Notes under the pieces: model-generated
What the model was told of the DNA's origin: nothing
Seen by the model: only the letters and a program-made list of their open reading frames with translations
Database searches by the model: none
Assembly: GCF_042663885.1 (NCBI RefSeq)
Contig: NZ_JBHSXV010000001.1
DNA from: Aquipuribacter hungaricus
GTDB taxonomy: Bacteria; Actinomycetota; Actinomycetes; Actinomycetales; JBBAYJ01
Length of the DNA: 64,000 bases
Reading direction: 5' to 3' (one strand)
In this document: positions 17,169 to 27,414 of the stretch, one piece after another
How the letters are laid out: the number at the start of each line of letters is the position of its first letter
Numbering within the stretch: position 1 is the stretch's first letter
Position numbers and translations under genes: made by a program

Positions 17169-17264
17169 CACGGTCAAGTGCCGTTACAGAACCGTGACAC
17201 TCCGGGAGGGCTGCCCAGTGGGCGAGGTCGGTCGGTTGTCGGAGGTCCCTGGCAGCGTCCCGCC

Positions 17265-17705
17265 ATGGCGCACCCGCGGATGTACGACGAGGACGACCCC
17301 CTGCTCGCCCGGGTCCGGGCGATGTGCCTGGGCTACCCGGAGGCGGGCGAGCGGGAGTCGCACGGGCGCCCGCACTTCGTCGCCGGCAGGCGGGTGTTCG
17401 CCCAGTACGGCATCGCCGGCGAGGACGACCTGCGCCTCGTCGTGCACCCCGACGACGGCGACCGGGAGGCCCTGCTGCAGCACCCGCGGGCCTCGGTGCC
17501 GCCCTACGTCGGGCCGGCGGGCTGGCTCGGGTTCGACCTGCGCGAGGCCGACGACCTGCCGCCGGTGGACTGGGAGGAGATGGCCGAGCTCGTCGACGAC
17601 TCCTACCGGCGGGTGGCGCTGGTCCGCATGCTCCGGGCCCTCGACGGAGCTCTCGACGGCGCGGGCCCGGACGGGGCGGGCCAGGGGGCCCCGCCGTCAG
17701 GCTGA
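17265..17705 (+). CDS. MmcQ/YjbR family protein
   Basis: 146 residues of the MmcQ/YjbR fold (CyaY-like). Recognisable are GYPEAGERESHGRPHFVAG, a core strand LRLVVHPDD, and VPPYVGPAGWLGFDL with the downstream VDWEEMAELVDDSYR helix. Often annotated as DNA-binding, but the molecular role is unknown. ATG 17265 gives a product of typical length. The last 9 nt overlap the 3' end of the opposing gene. Confidence 0.8.
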   Translation: MAHPRMYDEDDPLLARVRAMCLGYPEAGERESHGRPHFVAGRRVFAQYGIAGEDDLRLVVHPDDGDREALLQHPRASVPPYVGPAGWLGFDLREADDLPPVDWEEMAELVDDSYRRVALVRMLRALDGALDGAGPDGAGQGAPPSG

Positions 17706-18335
17706 GGGCGTCCGGTCCTCGATCTCCCAGGCGTGGTCCAGCACGTGCCAGGCCGCCCGGCGGGCCCAGTAGCGGACCGGCCAGCCCGTGGTCGGCGGGG
17801 GAGCGCCGACGCCGGCCACGACCCCCGTCAGCAGCAGCTCCCGCTGCTCGGGCCACGGCGTCCGCGGCGGCACCCGCACCCCGATGGTGCGGCCGTAGCT
17901 CCGCTCGGCCTCCTGCACGTGGTCGCGCACCTTGTCCCGGTCCCGGCCGCCGCCCCGCGGGCCCCGGGTGAGCTCGGCCGGCGCCCGCGCGACCACGGCG
18001 TCGAGGGCGTCCCAGCAGGCGGTGAGCACGGTGACCAGCCGCGCGGAGCCGGCCGCGTCCAGCGGCTCCAGGTCGGCCTCCCCCTTGGCGTCGGGCGCCC
18101 CGAAGTCGGTCGTCGCCGTGCCGGGGGCCGACTCCACGACCTGCAGGTGTGCTCCTGCGCCCGGGCGGCAGAGGTCGTCGCCGACGACGGCCCGGTAGCG
18201 CTCCTCGTACGAGGCGAGGGCCTGCAGCGCCGCGTCCTCACCCTTGCCGCGCCGGGCCCAGCCGGGGTGGTCCAGCGCGCTGGCGAACACCCACCGCGCG
18301 CCGTGCTCGAGCAGCACCCGTGTCTCCTGCGTCAT
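17697..18335 (-). CDS. DinB/mycothiol-dependent-isomerase-like protein
   Basis: 212 residues. The ending ARRAAWHVLDHAWEIEDR carries the paired-histidine C-terminal helix seen in DinB-fold proteins, with EAERSYGRTIGVRVP in the middle. The N-terminus (LLEHGARWVFASALDHPGWARRG) resembles a small domain found before such folds. Function unknown. Its ATG overlaps the stop of the upstream methyltransferase gene (ATGA), so the pair is coupled. Confidence 0.6.
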   Translation of the reverse strand: MTQETRVLLEHGARWVFASALDHPGWARRGKGEDAALQALASYEERYRAVVGDDLCRPGAGAHLQVVESAPGTATTDFGAPDAKGEADLEPLDAAGSARLVTVLTACWDALDAVVARAPAELTRGPRGGGRDRDKVRDHVQEAERSYGRTIGVRVPPRTPWPEQRELLLTGVVAGVGAPPPTTGWPVRYWARRAAWHVLDHAWEIEDRTPSA

Positions 18336-18889
18336 GCGGGCAGCGTGCCGGTCGGCTCCGACAGCGCGGCCGGGGCCCGCCGGGCGGTCACGCCCCAGCC
18401 CTCGGCCGCCTCGACGGTCCGCACGTCGACGAACCCGTGCCGGCCCAGCGCCGCGCGCACGACCGGGACCACGCGCCCGGGCCCTGTCGGGCTGCCCGCC
18501 CCGTACAGCACGAGCAGCGGGGCGCCTGGCCGGAGCGCGCGGGCCAGGACGTCGAGCTCGGCCGCCGGGTCGGCGGCCCAGAAGGCACCGACGTCGAGCG
18601 CGAGCGCCCGGTCCACCGACGACGGCTCCAGCCGCGCGGACGCGAGCGCGCCCTCGACGAGGACCAGGCGGCCGGCGTCGACGTGGTCGGCGGCCCGGGC
18701 GCGGGTCCGCGCCACCGCGACCGGCGACCGCTCCACCTCCACGAGCCGGCCCGTCGTCAGCCGCGCGCAGACCAGGGACGCGGACACGCCGGGCCCGCCG
18801 CCGACCTCGAGCACGACGTCGTCGGGTCGGGGGTCGAGCAGGTCGACCGCCCACGCGACCCGGGCGGGGACGTCGGGGGGCCGGGCCAT
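18332..18889 (-). CDS. Small class I methyltransferase-like protein
   Basis: 185 residues. The SAM-binding motif is VVLEVGGGPGVSASLV, followed by LVEVERSPVAV and a motif IV region, DRALALDVGAFWAADP, whose expected D/N-PP/PW motif is not obvious. It may be a degenerate or specialised methyltransferase. Translationally coupled to the downstream DinB-like gene by a 4-nt overlap. Substrate unknown. Confidence 0.68.
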   Translation of the reverse strand: MARPPDVPARVAWAVDLLDPRPDDVVLEVGGGPGVSASLVCARLTTGRLVEVERSPVAVARTRARAADHVDAGRLVLVEGALASARLEPSSVDRALALDVGAFWAADPAAELDVLARALRPGAPLLVLYGAGSPTGPGRVVPVVRAALGRHGFVDVRTVEAAEGWGVTARRAPAALSEPTGTLPA

Positions 18890-19046
18890 GCCGTGATGCT
18901 CCGACGGGGGTCCGACAGCGCGACCTCCGTCGGCGGGACGACCCGGTGCCCGATGATGGGCCGGTGCCAGCCCCCGACCGAGCCCGTGCCCTGCCGTCCC
19001 GGCCGCGGGCCCCGGAGCCCGCCGCCCGGGTGCCGGGGGCCTCGGC

Positions 19047-19766
19047 GTGAGCGCGCTGGGCCGCGCCGCCGTCGCCCTCGGCGTGCTGCTGCTCGTCGTC
19101 CTCGCCGCCGTCGCCGCCGCCGAGTGGCTGGTGCGCGGGCAGGTCGAGGCGGTGGTCACCGACCTGGTCCAGGACGAGGTCAGCGCCCGGGGTGGCAGCT
19201 TCACCTCCGTCGAGAGCTCGGTGCAGGGGTTCGCCCTCGCGGGCCTGGTCACCGGTCGGCTGGAGGGGATCCGGGTCGAGGCGCGCGACGGCGTCCTCGA
19301 GGGCGTCCCGCTGCCCGCGGTGGACCTGCTCGCCGAGGACGTCGCGACGGACGGGCGCTCGGTGTCCTCCCTGCGCGCCACCGTCCGGGCCGACGCGGCC
19401 GGGCTCGTGGCCGGCCGCTTCGACCCGGCGGTCGCCGCGGCGGTCGCGGCCTCGGTCGTGGCGCTGCCGCCGGACCGGGTACGGGTGGGCGGACCCTTCG
19501 AGGTCCCCGGCTCCGGGGTCGTGCCGGTGGAGCTGGAGCTGCAGGTCCGCGCGGTGGACGGCGGCATCGTCGTGGAGCCCGTGGCCGCGCGGGCGTCGGG
19601 CCAGGACGTCGACCTGGCCCGGGTGCCGGGGCTGCCGGCCTTCGGGGTGGCCGCCGACGAGCTGCCGGCGGGCCTGCGCGTGGAGACCGCGCGCGTGGTC
19701 GACGACGCCGGCCGCGCGGTCGTCGACGTCGGGCTGTCGTGCCCCTCGGGCTGCAGCCTGCGCTGA
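19047..19766 (+). CDS. LmeA-family (DUF2993) membrane-anchored lipid-binding protein
   Basis: 239 residues. A single N-terminal membrane segment (VALGVLLLVVLAAVAAAEWLV) is followed by an extracellular DUF2993 domain, with VESSVQGFALAGLVTGRLEGIRVEA. The mycobacterial member LmeA binds phospholipid and affects lipomannan maturation in the cell envelope, so a similar envelope role is likely. GTG start; the next gene (response regulator) follows after 63 nt. Confidence 0.78.
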   Translation: MSALGRAAVALGVLLLVVLAAVAAAEWLVRGQVEAVVTDLVQDEVSARGGSFTSVESSVQGFALAGLVTGRLEGIRVEARDGVLEGVPLPAVDLLAEDVATDGRSVSSLRATVRADAAGLVAGRFDPAVAAAVAASVVALPPDRVRVGGPFEVPGSGVVPVELELQVRAVDGGIVVEPVAARASGQDVDLARVPGLPAFGVAADELPAGLRVETARVVDDAGRAVVDVGLSCPSGCSLR

Positions 19767-19816
19767 TCTCCACGTCGTCTCCACACGTCGCCCCGGTTCC
19801 CTCCGCACCCGCTCGC

Positions 19817-19822
19817 TAGCGT
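19817..19822 (+). promoter_or_regulatory. -10 box of response-regulator gene (leaderless)
   Basis: TAGCGT ends 7 nt before the ATG at 19830, placing the predicted transcription start at the start codon. Confidence 0.45.
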
Positions 19823-19829
19823 CGCGGGC

Positions 19830-20563
<734 letters not shown>

Positions 20564-20567
<4 letters not shown>

Positions 20568-21607
20568 CCGCCCTGGACCGGCCGTTCGACCTGCGCCCGC
20601 TCGACCCTGTCCGCTCGATCAAGATGAAGCTCGGCCTCGTCGTCTTCGCCAGCCTCGCGGTCGGCCTGCTCGTGGCCACCGTGAGCCTGCAGCTGGTCGG
20701 CACCGGCACGTGGTGGGCGCTCGCCGCCGCCATGACCGCGGCCCTCGTCCTCACCCAGGTCCTCGCGCACGGCATGACGTCGCCGCTGCGGCAGATGACC
20801 GCCGCGGCGGCCGCGATGGCCGCGGGGCGCCCCGCACCGCCGGTGGCGACGAGCAGCCGCGACGAGGTGGGCCGGCTCGCCCGGGCGTTCACCGGCATGG
20901 CCGCCGAGCTGGCCGCCGCCGACGCCCAGCGCCGCGCCCTGCTCGCCGACGTCGCCCACGAGCTGCGCACCCCGGTCGCGGCCCTGCGCGCAGAGCTGGA
21001 GAACCTCGTCGACGGCGTCCGCCCCGCCGACGGCCCGGCGCTCGCCCAGACCCTCGCGCAGGCCGAGCGGCTCGGCGCCCTCGTGGAGGACCTGCTCGAC
21101 CTCGCCCGCGCCGAGGGCACCGACGGCCTCGTCGACCCGGCCCTGGTGGACGTCGGCGCGCTCGCCGACGACGTCGCCCGCCAGGTCGCCGCCGCCCACG
21201 GGGTCCCGCCCGTCGTCGTGCTCGTCGCCCCCGACCTGGCGGTGTGGGCCGACGAGGCGCGGCTGCGCCAGGTCCTCACCAACCTGCTCGACAACGCCGT
21301 GCGCCACGGCAGCCGCGACGGCCGGGTCGCCGTCGTCGGGCAGCCCGCCGAGGACGGCGGCGTCGTCCTCGAGGTCCAGGACGACGGCCCCGGCATCCCG
21401 GCGGGGGAGCGCGACGCCGTCTTCGAGCGGTTCCGCTCCGGCACGACCCCGGGTGCGGCGACCAGCACGGGCGGCACGGGCCTCGGCCTGGCCATCGCGC
21501 GGTGGGCGGTGCAGCTGCACGGCGGACGGATCGGCGTCGTGCCGTCCGGGCCCGGCTGCACCGTGCGGGTCGAGCTGCCCGCCCGTCCCCGGCGGGCCGG
21601 CGCGTGA
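20564..21607 (+). CDS. Sensor histidine kinase
   Basis: 347 residues. Two membrane helices lie close together (about residues 23-44 and 49-68), leaving almost no extracellular loop, so sensing is probably within the membrane or cytoplasm. A HAMP domain follows, then the H-box ADVAHELRTPVAAL with H132, the N-box NLLDNAVRHG, and ATP-lid motifs DDGPGIP and GGTGLGLAI. It is the cognate kinase of the regulator encoded just upstream. GTG start overlaps the regulator stop. Confidence 0.92.
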
Positions 21608-23023
21608 GCGCGACGACGGTCGGTGCGCCGCCCCCGCCCCAGCCGCCGCCGGTGCTCGGACCGCCCCGCCCGCCGTGGTGGCCGGCCCCGTCCGGCCGGG
21701 TGCCGTGGTCGGTCGTCGGGGTTGCGCTGGCCGCCGGGCTGCTCGCCGCGACCGCGCTGCCGGGCCAGCGGGCCGGGCTGCCGCTCACGCTGCTGCTCCT
21801 GGCCGCTCTCGTGCTCCTCGTCCGCGCCCGCCGCGGCCGGCCCCGCGCCGCCCTGGACCGGGTGCTCCTGCTGCCCGCCGCCGGCCTGTCGCTCGTGCCG
21901 GCGCTGCGGGCCGAGCCCCTGCTCGTGGTCCTCGCGACCCTGACCGTCCTCGGGCTGCTCGCCGTGGTCGGCTTCGAGCGCACCCGCTGGGCGGGGCTCG
22001 TCGTGGCACCGGCGTTGCTCCCGGCGGCGGCCGTCCGCGGGACGGCGTGGCTGGTCAGCAAGCCCCCCGTCGACGTCCGCCGCCCCCGCCACACGGGCGC
22101 CTGGCTCGTCGGGGCCGGCTCCGCCGCGGTCGTCGTGGTCGTCCTCGTCGGGCTGCTCGCCTCGGCCGACGCCGCGTTCGCCAGGGTCGTCACCCTGCCG
22201 GTGCCGGACGGCCTGCCCGGCCGGCTGCTGCTCGGCGCCCTCGTCGCGGCCCTGCTGCTCGGCCTGGCCACGGCCGGGGCCCCGCCGTCGGCGGAGCGGT
22301 CGCGTCCGGGCCGTGCCGCCGCGGCGGTGGAGTGGGTGCTGCCGCTGCTCGGCGCGGACCTGGTGCTCGCGGTCTTCCTCGGGGTGCAGGGCGCGGTCCT
22401 GCTCGACCCGGAGGCGGCGCTCGCCGGCACGGGCGTCACCCCGGCGGCGTGGGCGCGGGAGGGGTTCGGGCAGCTGGTCGTCGTCACCGGCCTGGTCCTG
22501 CTCACGCTCGGCTGGGCGGTCCGCCGCAGCGACCCCGCGGTGCCCGTGCAGCGACGGCTCCTGCTCGGCGGGGGCGGGCTGCTCGCCGTCCTCGCCCTCG
22601 GTGTGGTGGCCGTCGCGGATGGCGCTGTACGCCGACCGGTTCGGCGGCACGACGCTGCGGCTCTACGTCGTCGTGTTCGAGCTGTGGCTGGCCCTGGTCG
22701 TCGTGCTCGTCGCGGCGGCCTGGCTCCGGGGCCGGGCCGAGGGGCTGCCGCGGGCCGTGCTCGCCACCGCGGCCTGGCTGCTCCTTGCGCTGGCCGCCGC
22801 AGGGCCGGACGCGGTGGTGGCCCGCTACGACGTCGACCGCCTGGCCCGGACCGGGCTCGTCGACACGGCCTACCTGGCCGGCCTGTCGGCCGACGCGGTG
22901 CCGGCGCTGCTCGCGCTGCCCGAGCCGGAGCGCTCGCAGGCGCTGGCCGGCCGGGAGCCGCACGACGACCCCTGGTGGGCGGTCAACGCCTCCCGGCTGC
23001 GGGCCGACGCGCTGCTGGGCTGA
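21604..23023 (+). pseudogene. DUF4153-like membrane protein, frameshifted
   Basis: Translation from GTG 21604 (overlapping the kinase stop) gives a Pro-rich start and about eight hydrophobic helices, up to LLAVLALGVVAVA near 22616. That frame then becomes Arg-rich nonsense and stays open to 23343. The natural continuation, beginning RMALYADRFGGTTLRLYVVVFELWLALVVVLV and ending at the TGA at 23021-23023, is in the +1 frame. Family members usually carry a short linker (about four residues) at this point, so a deletion of 2+3n bases, perhaps 11, is the simplest explanation. A sequencing error is the alternative. If real, the gene is broken or read as two pieces (an ATG at 22619 could restart translation). 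Confidence 0.7.
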
Positions 23024-23103
23024 GCGCGAGCGGCACGTGCGGCACCGGCGACCGTCCGCGCAGGCCGGCGGCGGTCAACTCAGGCCGGCGGTCAGCGCAG
23101 GTC

Positions 23104-23130
23104 GGCGACCGTCAGGACGGGACGGTCGCC
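23104..23130 (-). terminator. Hairpin overlapping the DUF3159 stop codon
   Basis: GGCGACCGTC and GACGGTCGCC form a perfect 10-bp stem around seven bases; the DUF3159 stop codon lies at the foot of one arm. It separates two converging genes and could act in both directions. Confidence 0.5.
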
Positions 23131-23771
23131 GGCTGCGGGTGGCGCAGCCCCGGGTGGCCGGCGGCGGCGAGGCGGGCGCGGACGGTCCGCCAGCCCAGCG
23201 CGACGCACGCCGCCACGAGCGGCCACGACAGCACCGCCTGGGCCAGCCCGAGCGCGACCACGGACCCGGACAGCCACAGCGCGCCGAAGACCACGGTCCG
23301 CAGGACGTACGTGCCCACCCACCACCACGAGGCCGCCGCGTAGGCCCGCCGCAGCACCGGGTCGCGTCGCCACCGGCCGCGCTGCCGCAGCGCGGCCCCG
23401 ACCACGACGCCGAGCAGCGGCCGGCGCACCCACACCGAGACGGTCCAGACCAGCGCGGACACCACGTTGCTGAGCAGCCGGACGAGGAAGAAGTCCTCGG
23501 CCTGCCCGGTGCGGGCCGCGACCAGCGCCCCCACCAGCACCCCGGTGAGCCCCAGCAGCGCCGCGCGGGGCTGACGCCGGCGCAGCAGCCGCCACGCCGA
23601 CACGAGCACGGCCACCCCGACCGCCGCGGCGATGGCGACCGTCAGCTCGCTGCCGCCCAGCAGCCACCCGGCCGCGAACCCGAGCGCGGGCAGCGTCGCG
23701 TCGACGGCACCGGACCGCCCGCCGAGCAGCTCGGGCAGCGACGGCTCGCGCGTCCCGACCCCCGGCTCCAC
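23112..23771 (-). CDS. DUF3159 membrane protein
   Basis: 219 residues with five or six hydrophobic segments. The opening PSLPELLGGRSGAVDATLPALGFAAGWLL and the central ARTGQAEDFFLVRLLSNVVSALVW...RRPLLGVVVG are characteristic of the actinobacterial DUF3159 family. Function unknown; an inner-membrane location is clear. GTG 23771 is chosen by family length. Confidence 0.82.
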   Translation of the reverse strand: MEPGVGTREPSLPELLGGRSGAVDATLPALGFAAGWLLGGSELTVAIAAAVGVAVLVSAWRLLRRRQPRAALLGLTGVLVGALVAARTGQAEDFFLVRLLSNVVSALVWTVSVWVRRPLLGVVVGAALRQRGRWRRDPVLRRAYAAASWWWVGTYVLRTVVFGALWLSGSVVALGLAQAVLSWPLVAACVALGWRTVRARLAAAGHPGLRHPQPATVPS

Positions 23772-23794
23772 CCCGCCATCATCCCAGCGACGGC

Positions 23795-24820
23795 TCAGCT
23801 GCTCTCGCGCACCACCAGCGTCGTGGGCAGGACCTCCTGCACCGGCTCGGTGCCGCCGTCGAGCCGGTCGAGCAGGAGCCGGGCCATCCGCCGGCCCATG
23901 AGCTCGCTCTCCTGGCGCACCGTGGTCAGCGGCGGCCGGGCCGTCGCGGCGGCGGGGATGTCGTCGAAGCCGACGACGGCCACGTCGTCGGGAACCCGGC
24001 GGCCCGCCGCGGCCAGCGCGTCGAGGGCGCCGAGAGCGCTGAGGTCGTTGGCGCAGAACACCGCGTCGAGGTCGGGGTGGCGGGCGAGGAGCTGCTCGGT
24101 CGCGGCGCGGCCCTCCTCCTCGCGGAACCGGCCGGGGGCGGTGAGGTCGTCGCCGTGGGGCAGGTCGGCCTCCCGCAGCGCCTGCCGCCAGCCCTCGGCG
24201 CGGTCGAACCCCGCGGCCATGTCCAGGTCGCCGGTGATCGTGGCCACGCACCGCCGGCCCCGCTCGAGCAGGTGCTCCACCGCGGCCCGGGCGCCGCCTA
24301 CGGAGTCGGAGTCCACCCACGTGGTGTGCTCCGCCGGGCCGCGCGCGGGCATGCGCCCGGCGAAGACGACGCGGGCGCCCACGGCGTCGAGCTCCTCGGC
24401 CAGCCCCGGGTCGCTGTGGCCGTAGGCGAGCAGCAGGCCGTCCAGCCGGGTGGCGGCGAACTCCAGCAGCCGGCTGCGCTCGCTGGAGTCCGACACCAGG
24501 CTGAGCACGAGGGCGTGGTCGGAGCCGGTGAGCTCGTGGTGCATGCCACGGACCAGCTGGGCGAAGTACGGGTCGGTGAAGAGCCGGTCGTCGTCCTCGT
24601 TGACCGCGAACCCGACGAGCCCGCTCCTTCCGGTCACCAGGCTGCGGGCGGACAGGTTGGGCCGGTAGCCGAGCTGCGCCGCGGCGGCGCGGACGGAGGT
24701 GCTGGCGACCTGCGACACCTTGGGCGAGCCGGACAGGACCCTGCTCGCGGTGCCGCGGCTCACCCCGGCGGCCGCGGCCACCATCTCGAGCGTCACCCGT
24801 CCGGGCACCGTGTTCGCCAT
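23795..24820 (-). CDS. LacI-family transcriptional regulator
   Basis: 341 residues. The N-terminal helix-turn-helix and hinge are seen in VTLEMVAAAAGVSRGTASRVLSGSPKVS...LGYRPNLSARSLVTGRSGLVG. The periplasmic-binding-protein-like sugar domain ends with DDVAVVGFDDIPAAATARPPLTTV. It is transcribed divergently from the beta-mannosidase gene across a 62-bp gap, which suggests local repression of that gene in response to a mannoside or related sugar. I did not find a convincing LacI palindrome in the gap. Confidence 0.9.
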   Translation of the reverse strand: MANTVPGRVTLEMVAAAAGVSRGTASRVLSGSPKVSQVASTSVRAAAAQLGYRPNLSARSLVTGRSGLVGFAVNEDDDRLFTDPYFAQLVRGMHHELTGSDHALVLSLVSDSSERSRLLEFAATRLDGLLLAYGHSDPGLAEELDAVGARVVFAGRMPARGPAEHTTWVDSDSVGGARAAVEHLLERGRRCVATITGDLDMAAGFDRAEGWRQALREADLPHGDDLTAPGRFREEEGRAATEQLLARHPDLDAVFCANDLSALGALDALAAAGRRVPDDVAVVGFDDIPAAATARPPLTTVRQESELMGRRMARLLLDRLDGGTEPVQEVLPTTLVVRESS

Positions 24821-24882
24821 GGGGGCCAGTGTGCTGCTCGCGCGGGCACCGGCGGGGCGGGACGGGCTGGCAGGCTGCCCGC

Positions 24883-27414
24883 ATGTCCCAGCTGCTGCAC
24901 CAGGGGTGGACCGTCCGGCCGGACGGCGGGCCCGTCCCCGAGCACGTCCTGGCCGCCGGCCCCGTCCCGGCCACGGTCCCCGGGACCGTCCACACGGACC
25001 TGCTCGCCTCGGGCCTCGTCCCGGACCCGTACCTGGACGACCACGAGCGGCTGCTCGCCTGGGTCGGCCTGACGGACTGGGTGTACGAGACCACCGTGGT
25101 GCTGGGCCCGGTCGACGGGGACCGCCGCAGCCTGGTGTGGCACGGCCTGGACACCGTGGCCACCGTGCGCGTCGACGGCCACGTCGTGCTCGAGGCCGCC
25201 GACCAGCACCGCACCCACGTCCTGGACGTCACCGACGTGCTCGGCGAGGGAGAGCACGTGGTGCAGGTCCGCTTCGCCAGCGCGGTCCGCTACGCCGACG
25301 CCCAGCAGCAGGTCCTGGGCTCCCGCCCCCACGTCAACGACCACCCGTACAACGCGGTGCGGAAGATGGCGTGCAACTTCGGCTGGGACTGGGGCCCCGA
25401 CCTGGTCACCGCGGGGATCTGGCGGCCCGTGGAGCTCGTCGACTGGTCGGTGGCCCGGGTGGCGGGCGTCCGGCCCACGACGACGCTCACGGCGGACGGC
25501 GGGCACCTCGAGGTGGCCGTCGACCTCGACCTGGCCCCTCAGGCCCTCGGGGTCCCCGGCGCCGACGGTCCTGAGCCCGACGCGCCGGCGGTCGTCCGCG
25601 TCTCCGTCGCCGCCGACCACCACCTCGGGCAGTCGGCCGCGACCCGGTTGGAGCCCGGCACGAGCACCGTGCGGCTCGGTCTCGACGTCCCCGGCGCCCT
25701 GCCCTGGTGGCCGCGCAGCCACGGCGAGCAGCCGCTGTCGGACCTCACGGTCGACGTCATGGTGGGCGACCGGGTGCTGTCCACCTGGACGGGGCGCGTG
25801 GGCTTCCGCGAGGTGGCCTGGGTCAGCGAGCCCGACGACCACGGCACGTCGTTCCGGCTGGTCGTCAACGGCGAGCCGGTGCTCGTGCGCGGGGTCAACT
25901 GGATCCCCGACGACGCGTTCCCGCACCGGGTCGACCGCGCCCGCTACGCCGAGCGGCTCGCCCAGGCCGTCGACGCCGGGTGCAACCTGGTCCGGGTGTG
26001 GGGCGGCGGGACCTACGAGGACGACGCGTTCTACGCGGAGTGCGACGAGCGCGGCCTCCTGGTCTGGCAGGACGTCCTATTCGCGTGCGCGTCCTACGCG
26101 GAGGAGGAGCCGCTGCGCTCGGAGGTGCTCGCCGAGGTGCGGGACAACGCCGCGCGGCTCGCGCACCACCCGAGCCTCGTGCTCTGGTGCGGCGGCAACG
26201 AGAACCTGTGGGGCTTCGTCGACTGGGACTGGGAGGCCCGCCTGGACGGCAAGACCTGGGGCGCCGGCTACGTCCACGACCTGCTGCCGGCGCTGCTCGC
26301 CGAGCTCGACCCCGCGCGGCCGTACGTCCCGGGGAGCCCCTTCTCGCCGAGGGGCCCCGGCGGCGAGGAGCGGCACCCCAACGACCCGGACCACGGCGCG
26401 ATGCACGTCTGGGACGTGTGGAACGAGCGGGACTGGACGGCGTTCCGGGAGCACCGTCCCCGCTTCGCCGCGGAGTTCGGCTGGCAGGGCCCGCCCACCT
26501 GGTCGACCCTCGTGCGGGCCGTCAGCGACGACCCCCTGACGCCCGAGTCGCCCGGGATGCTCGTGCACCAGAAGGCCATGGAGGGCCAGCGCAAGCTCGA
26601 GCGCGGCCTGGTCCCGCACCTGCGGGTCCCCGACGGGATGCGGGACTGGCACTGGGCGATGTCGCTCAACCAGGCGCGCGCCGTCCGGACCGCGGTGGAG
26701 CACCTGCGCAGCCTCGCGCCGGTGTGCGCCGGCAGCGTCGTGTGGCAGCTCAACGACTGCTGGCCGGTGACCTCGTGGGCCGCGGTCGACGGGGACGGCC
26801 GCGCCAAGCCCACCCTGCACGCCCTGCGTCACGCCCACGCCGACCGGCTCGTCACCGTGCAGCCGCGTGACGGCGGGCTCGCGGCGGTGCTGGTCGGCGA
26901 CAGCGCGGAGCCCTGGGAGGGGACCCTCGTGCTGCGGCGGCTCGCGCTGGACGGCACCGAGCTCGCCCGGCACGAGGAGCCGGTCGCCGTCGCGGCCCGC
27001 TCGGTGCTGTCCGTCGCCGTGCCCGCCGCGCTCGCGACACCGCAGGACCCGGCGGGGGAGGTGCTCGTCGTCGACGCCCCGGGCGCGCGCGGCTGGTGGA
27101 CCTTCGTCGAGGACCGCGACCTCGCGCTGATGGTCGACGGCGCGCTCACCGGCACGGTCGAGCGCGCGCCCGACGGCTACACGGTCCGCGTCGAGGCGGC
27201 GGCCCTGGTCAAGGACGTCGCGCTGCTCGTCGACGTCGTCGACCCGGACGCGGTCGTCGACGACGGCCTGCTCACCCTGCTGCCGGGGGAGCGGGCGACG
27301 TTCCGCGTCCGGTGCCGCGAGCTGGAGGACCCGGAGGCCCTGCTGTCCCCGCACGTGCTCCGCAGCGTCAACCAGCTCGTCGGCCGCACGGTCGATCGGA
27401 CCGCCGTCCCGTGA
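24883..27414 (+). CDS. Glycoside hydrolase family 2 beta-mannosidase
   Basis: 843 residues, typical for GH2 beta-mannosidases. An N-terminal jelly-roll (NFGWDWGPDLVTAGIW), an Ig-like domain and a TIM barrel can be followed. The acid/base is E440 in WCGGNEN and the nucleophile is E531 in FAAEFGWQ; VWGGGTYEDDAFY is also conserved. No signal peptide, so it hydrolyses imported beta-mannosides in the cytoplasm. A CAGGCT box 6 nt before the ATG suggests a leaderless mRNA. The stop overlaps the GTG of the SGNH esterase, and the LacI gene is divergent. Confidence 0.9.
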   Translation: MSQLLHQGWTVRPDGGPVPEHVLAAGPVPATVPGTVHTDLLASGLVPDPYLDDHERLLAWVGLTDWVYETTVVLGPVDGDRRSLVWHGLDTVATVRVDGHVVLEAADQHRTHVLDVTDVLGEGEHVVQVRFASAVRYADAQQQVLGSRPHVNDHPYNAVRKMACNFGWDWGPDLVTAGIWRPVELVDWSVARVAGVRPTTTLTADGGHLEVAVDLDLAPQALGVPGADGPEPDAPAVVRVSVAADHHLGQSAATRLEPGTSTVRLGLDVPGALPWWPRSHGEQPLSDLTVDVMVGDRVLSTWTGRVGFREVAWVSEPDDHGTSFRLVVNGEPVLVRGVNWIPDDAFPHRVDRARYAERLAQAVDAGCNLVRVWGGGTYEDDAFYAECDERGLLVWQDVLFACASYAEEEPLRSEVLAEVRDNAARLAHHPSLVLWCGGNENLWGFVDWDWEARLDGKTWGAGYVHDLLPALLAELDPARPYVPGSPFSPRGPGGEERHPNDPDHGAMHVWDVWNERDWTAFREHRPRFAAEFGWQGPPTWSTLVRAVSDDPLTPESPGMLVHQKAMEGQRKLERGLVPHLRVPDGMRDWHWAMSLNQARAVRTAVEHLRSLAPVCAGSVVWQLNDCWPVTSWAAVDGDGRAKPTLHALRHAHADRLVTVQPRDGGLAAVLVGDSAEPWEGTLVLRRLALDGTELARHEEPVAVAARSVLSVAVPAALATPQDPAGEVLVVDAPGARGWWTFVEDRDLALMVDGALTGTVERAPDGYTVRVEAAALVKDVALLVDVVDPDAVVDDGLLTLLPGERATFRVRCRELEDPEALLSPHVLRSVNQLVGRTVDRTAVP

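Noticed and set aside
13618..17856. 1412-codon minus-strand frame
   Set aside because: Only the last 325 codons encode the permease. The rest overlaps the binding-protein and ROK genes antisense or out of frame, and is Arg/Pro-rich.
23024..23343. Continuation of the first frame of the DUF4153-like gene to 23343
   Set aside because: The translation after about 22620 is Arg/Pro-rich and lacks membrane helices; family sequence continues in the other frame to 23023.
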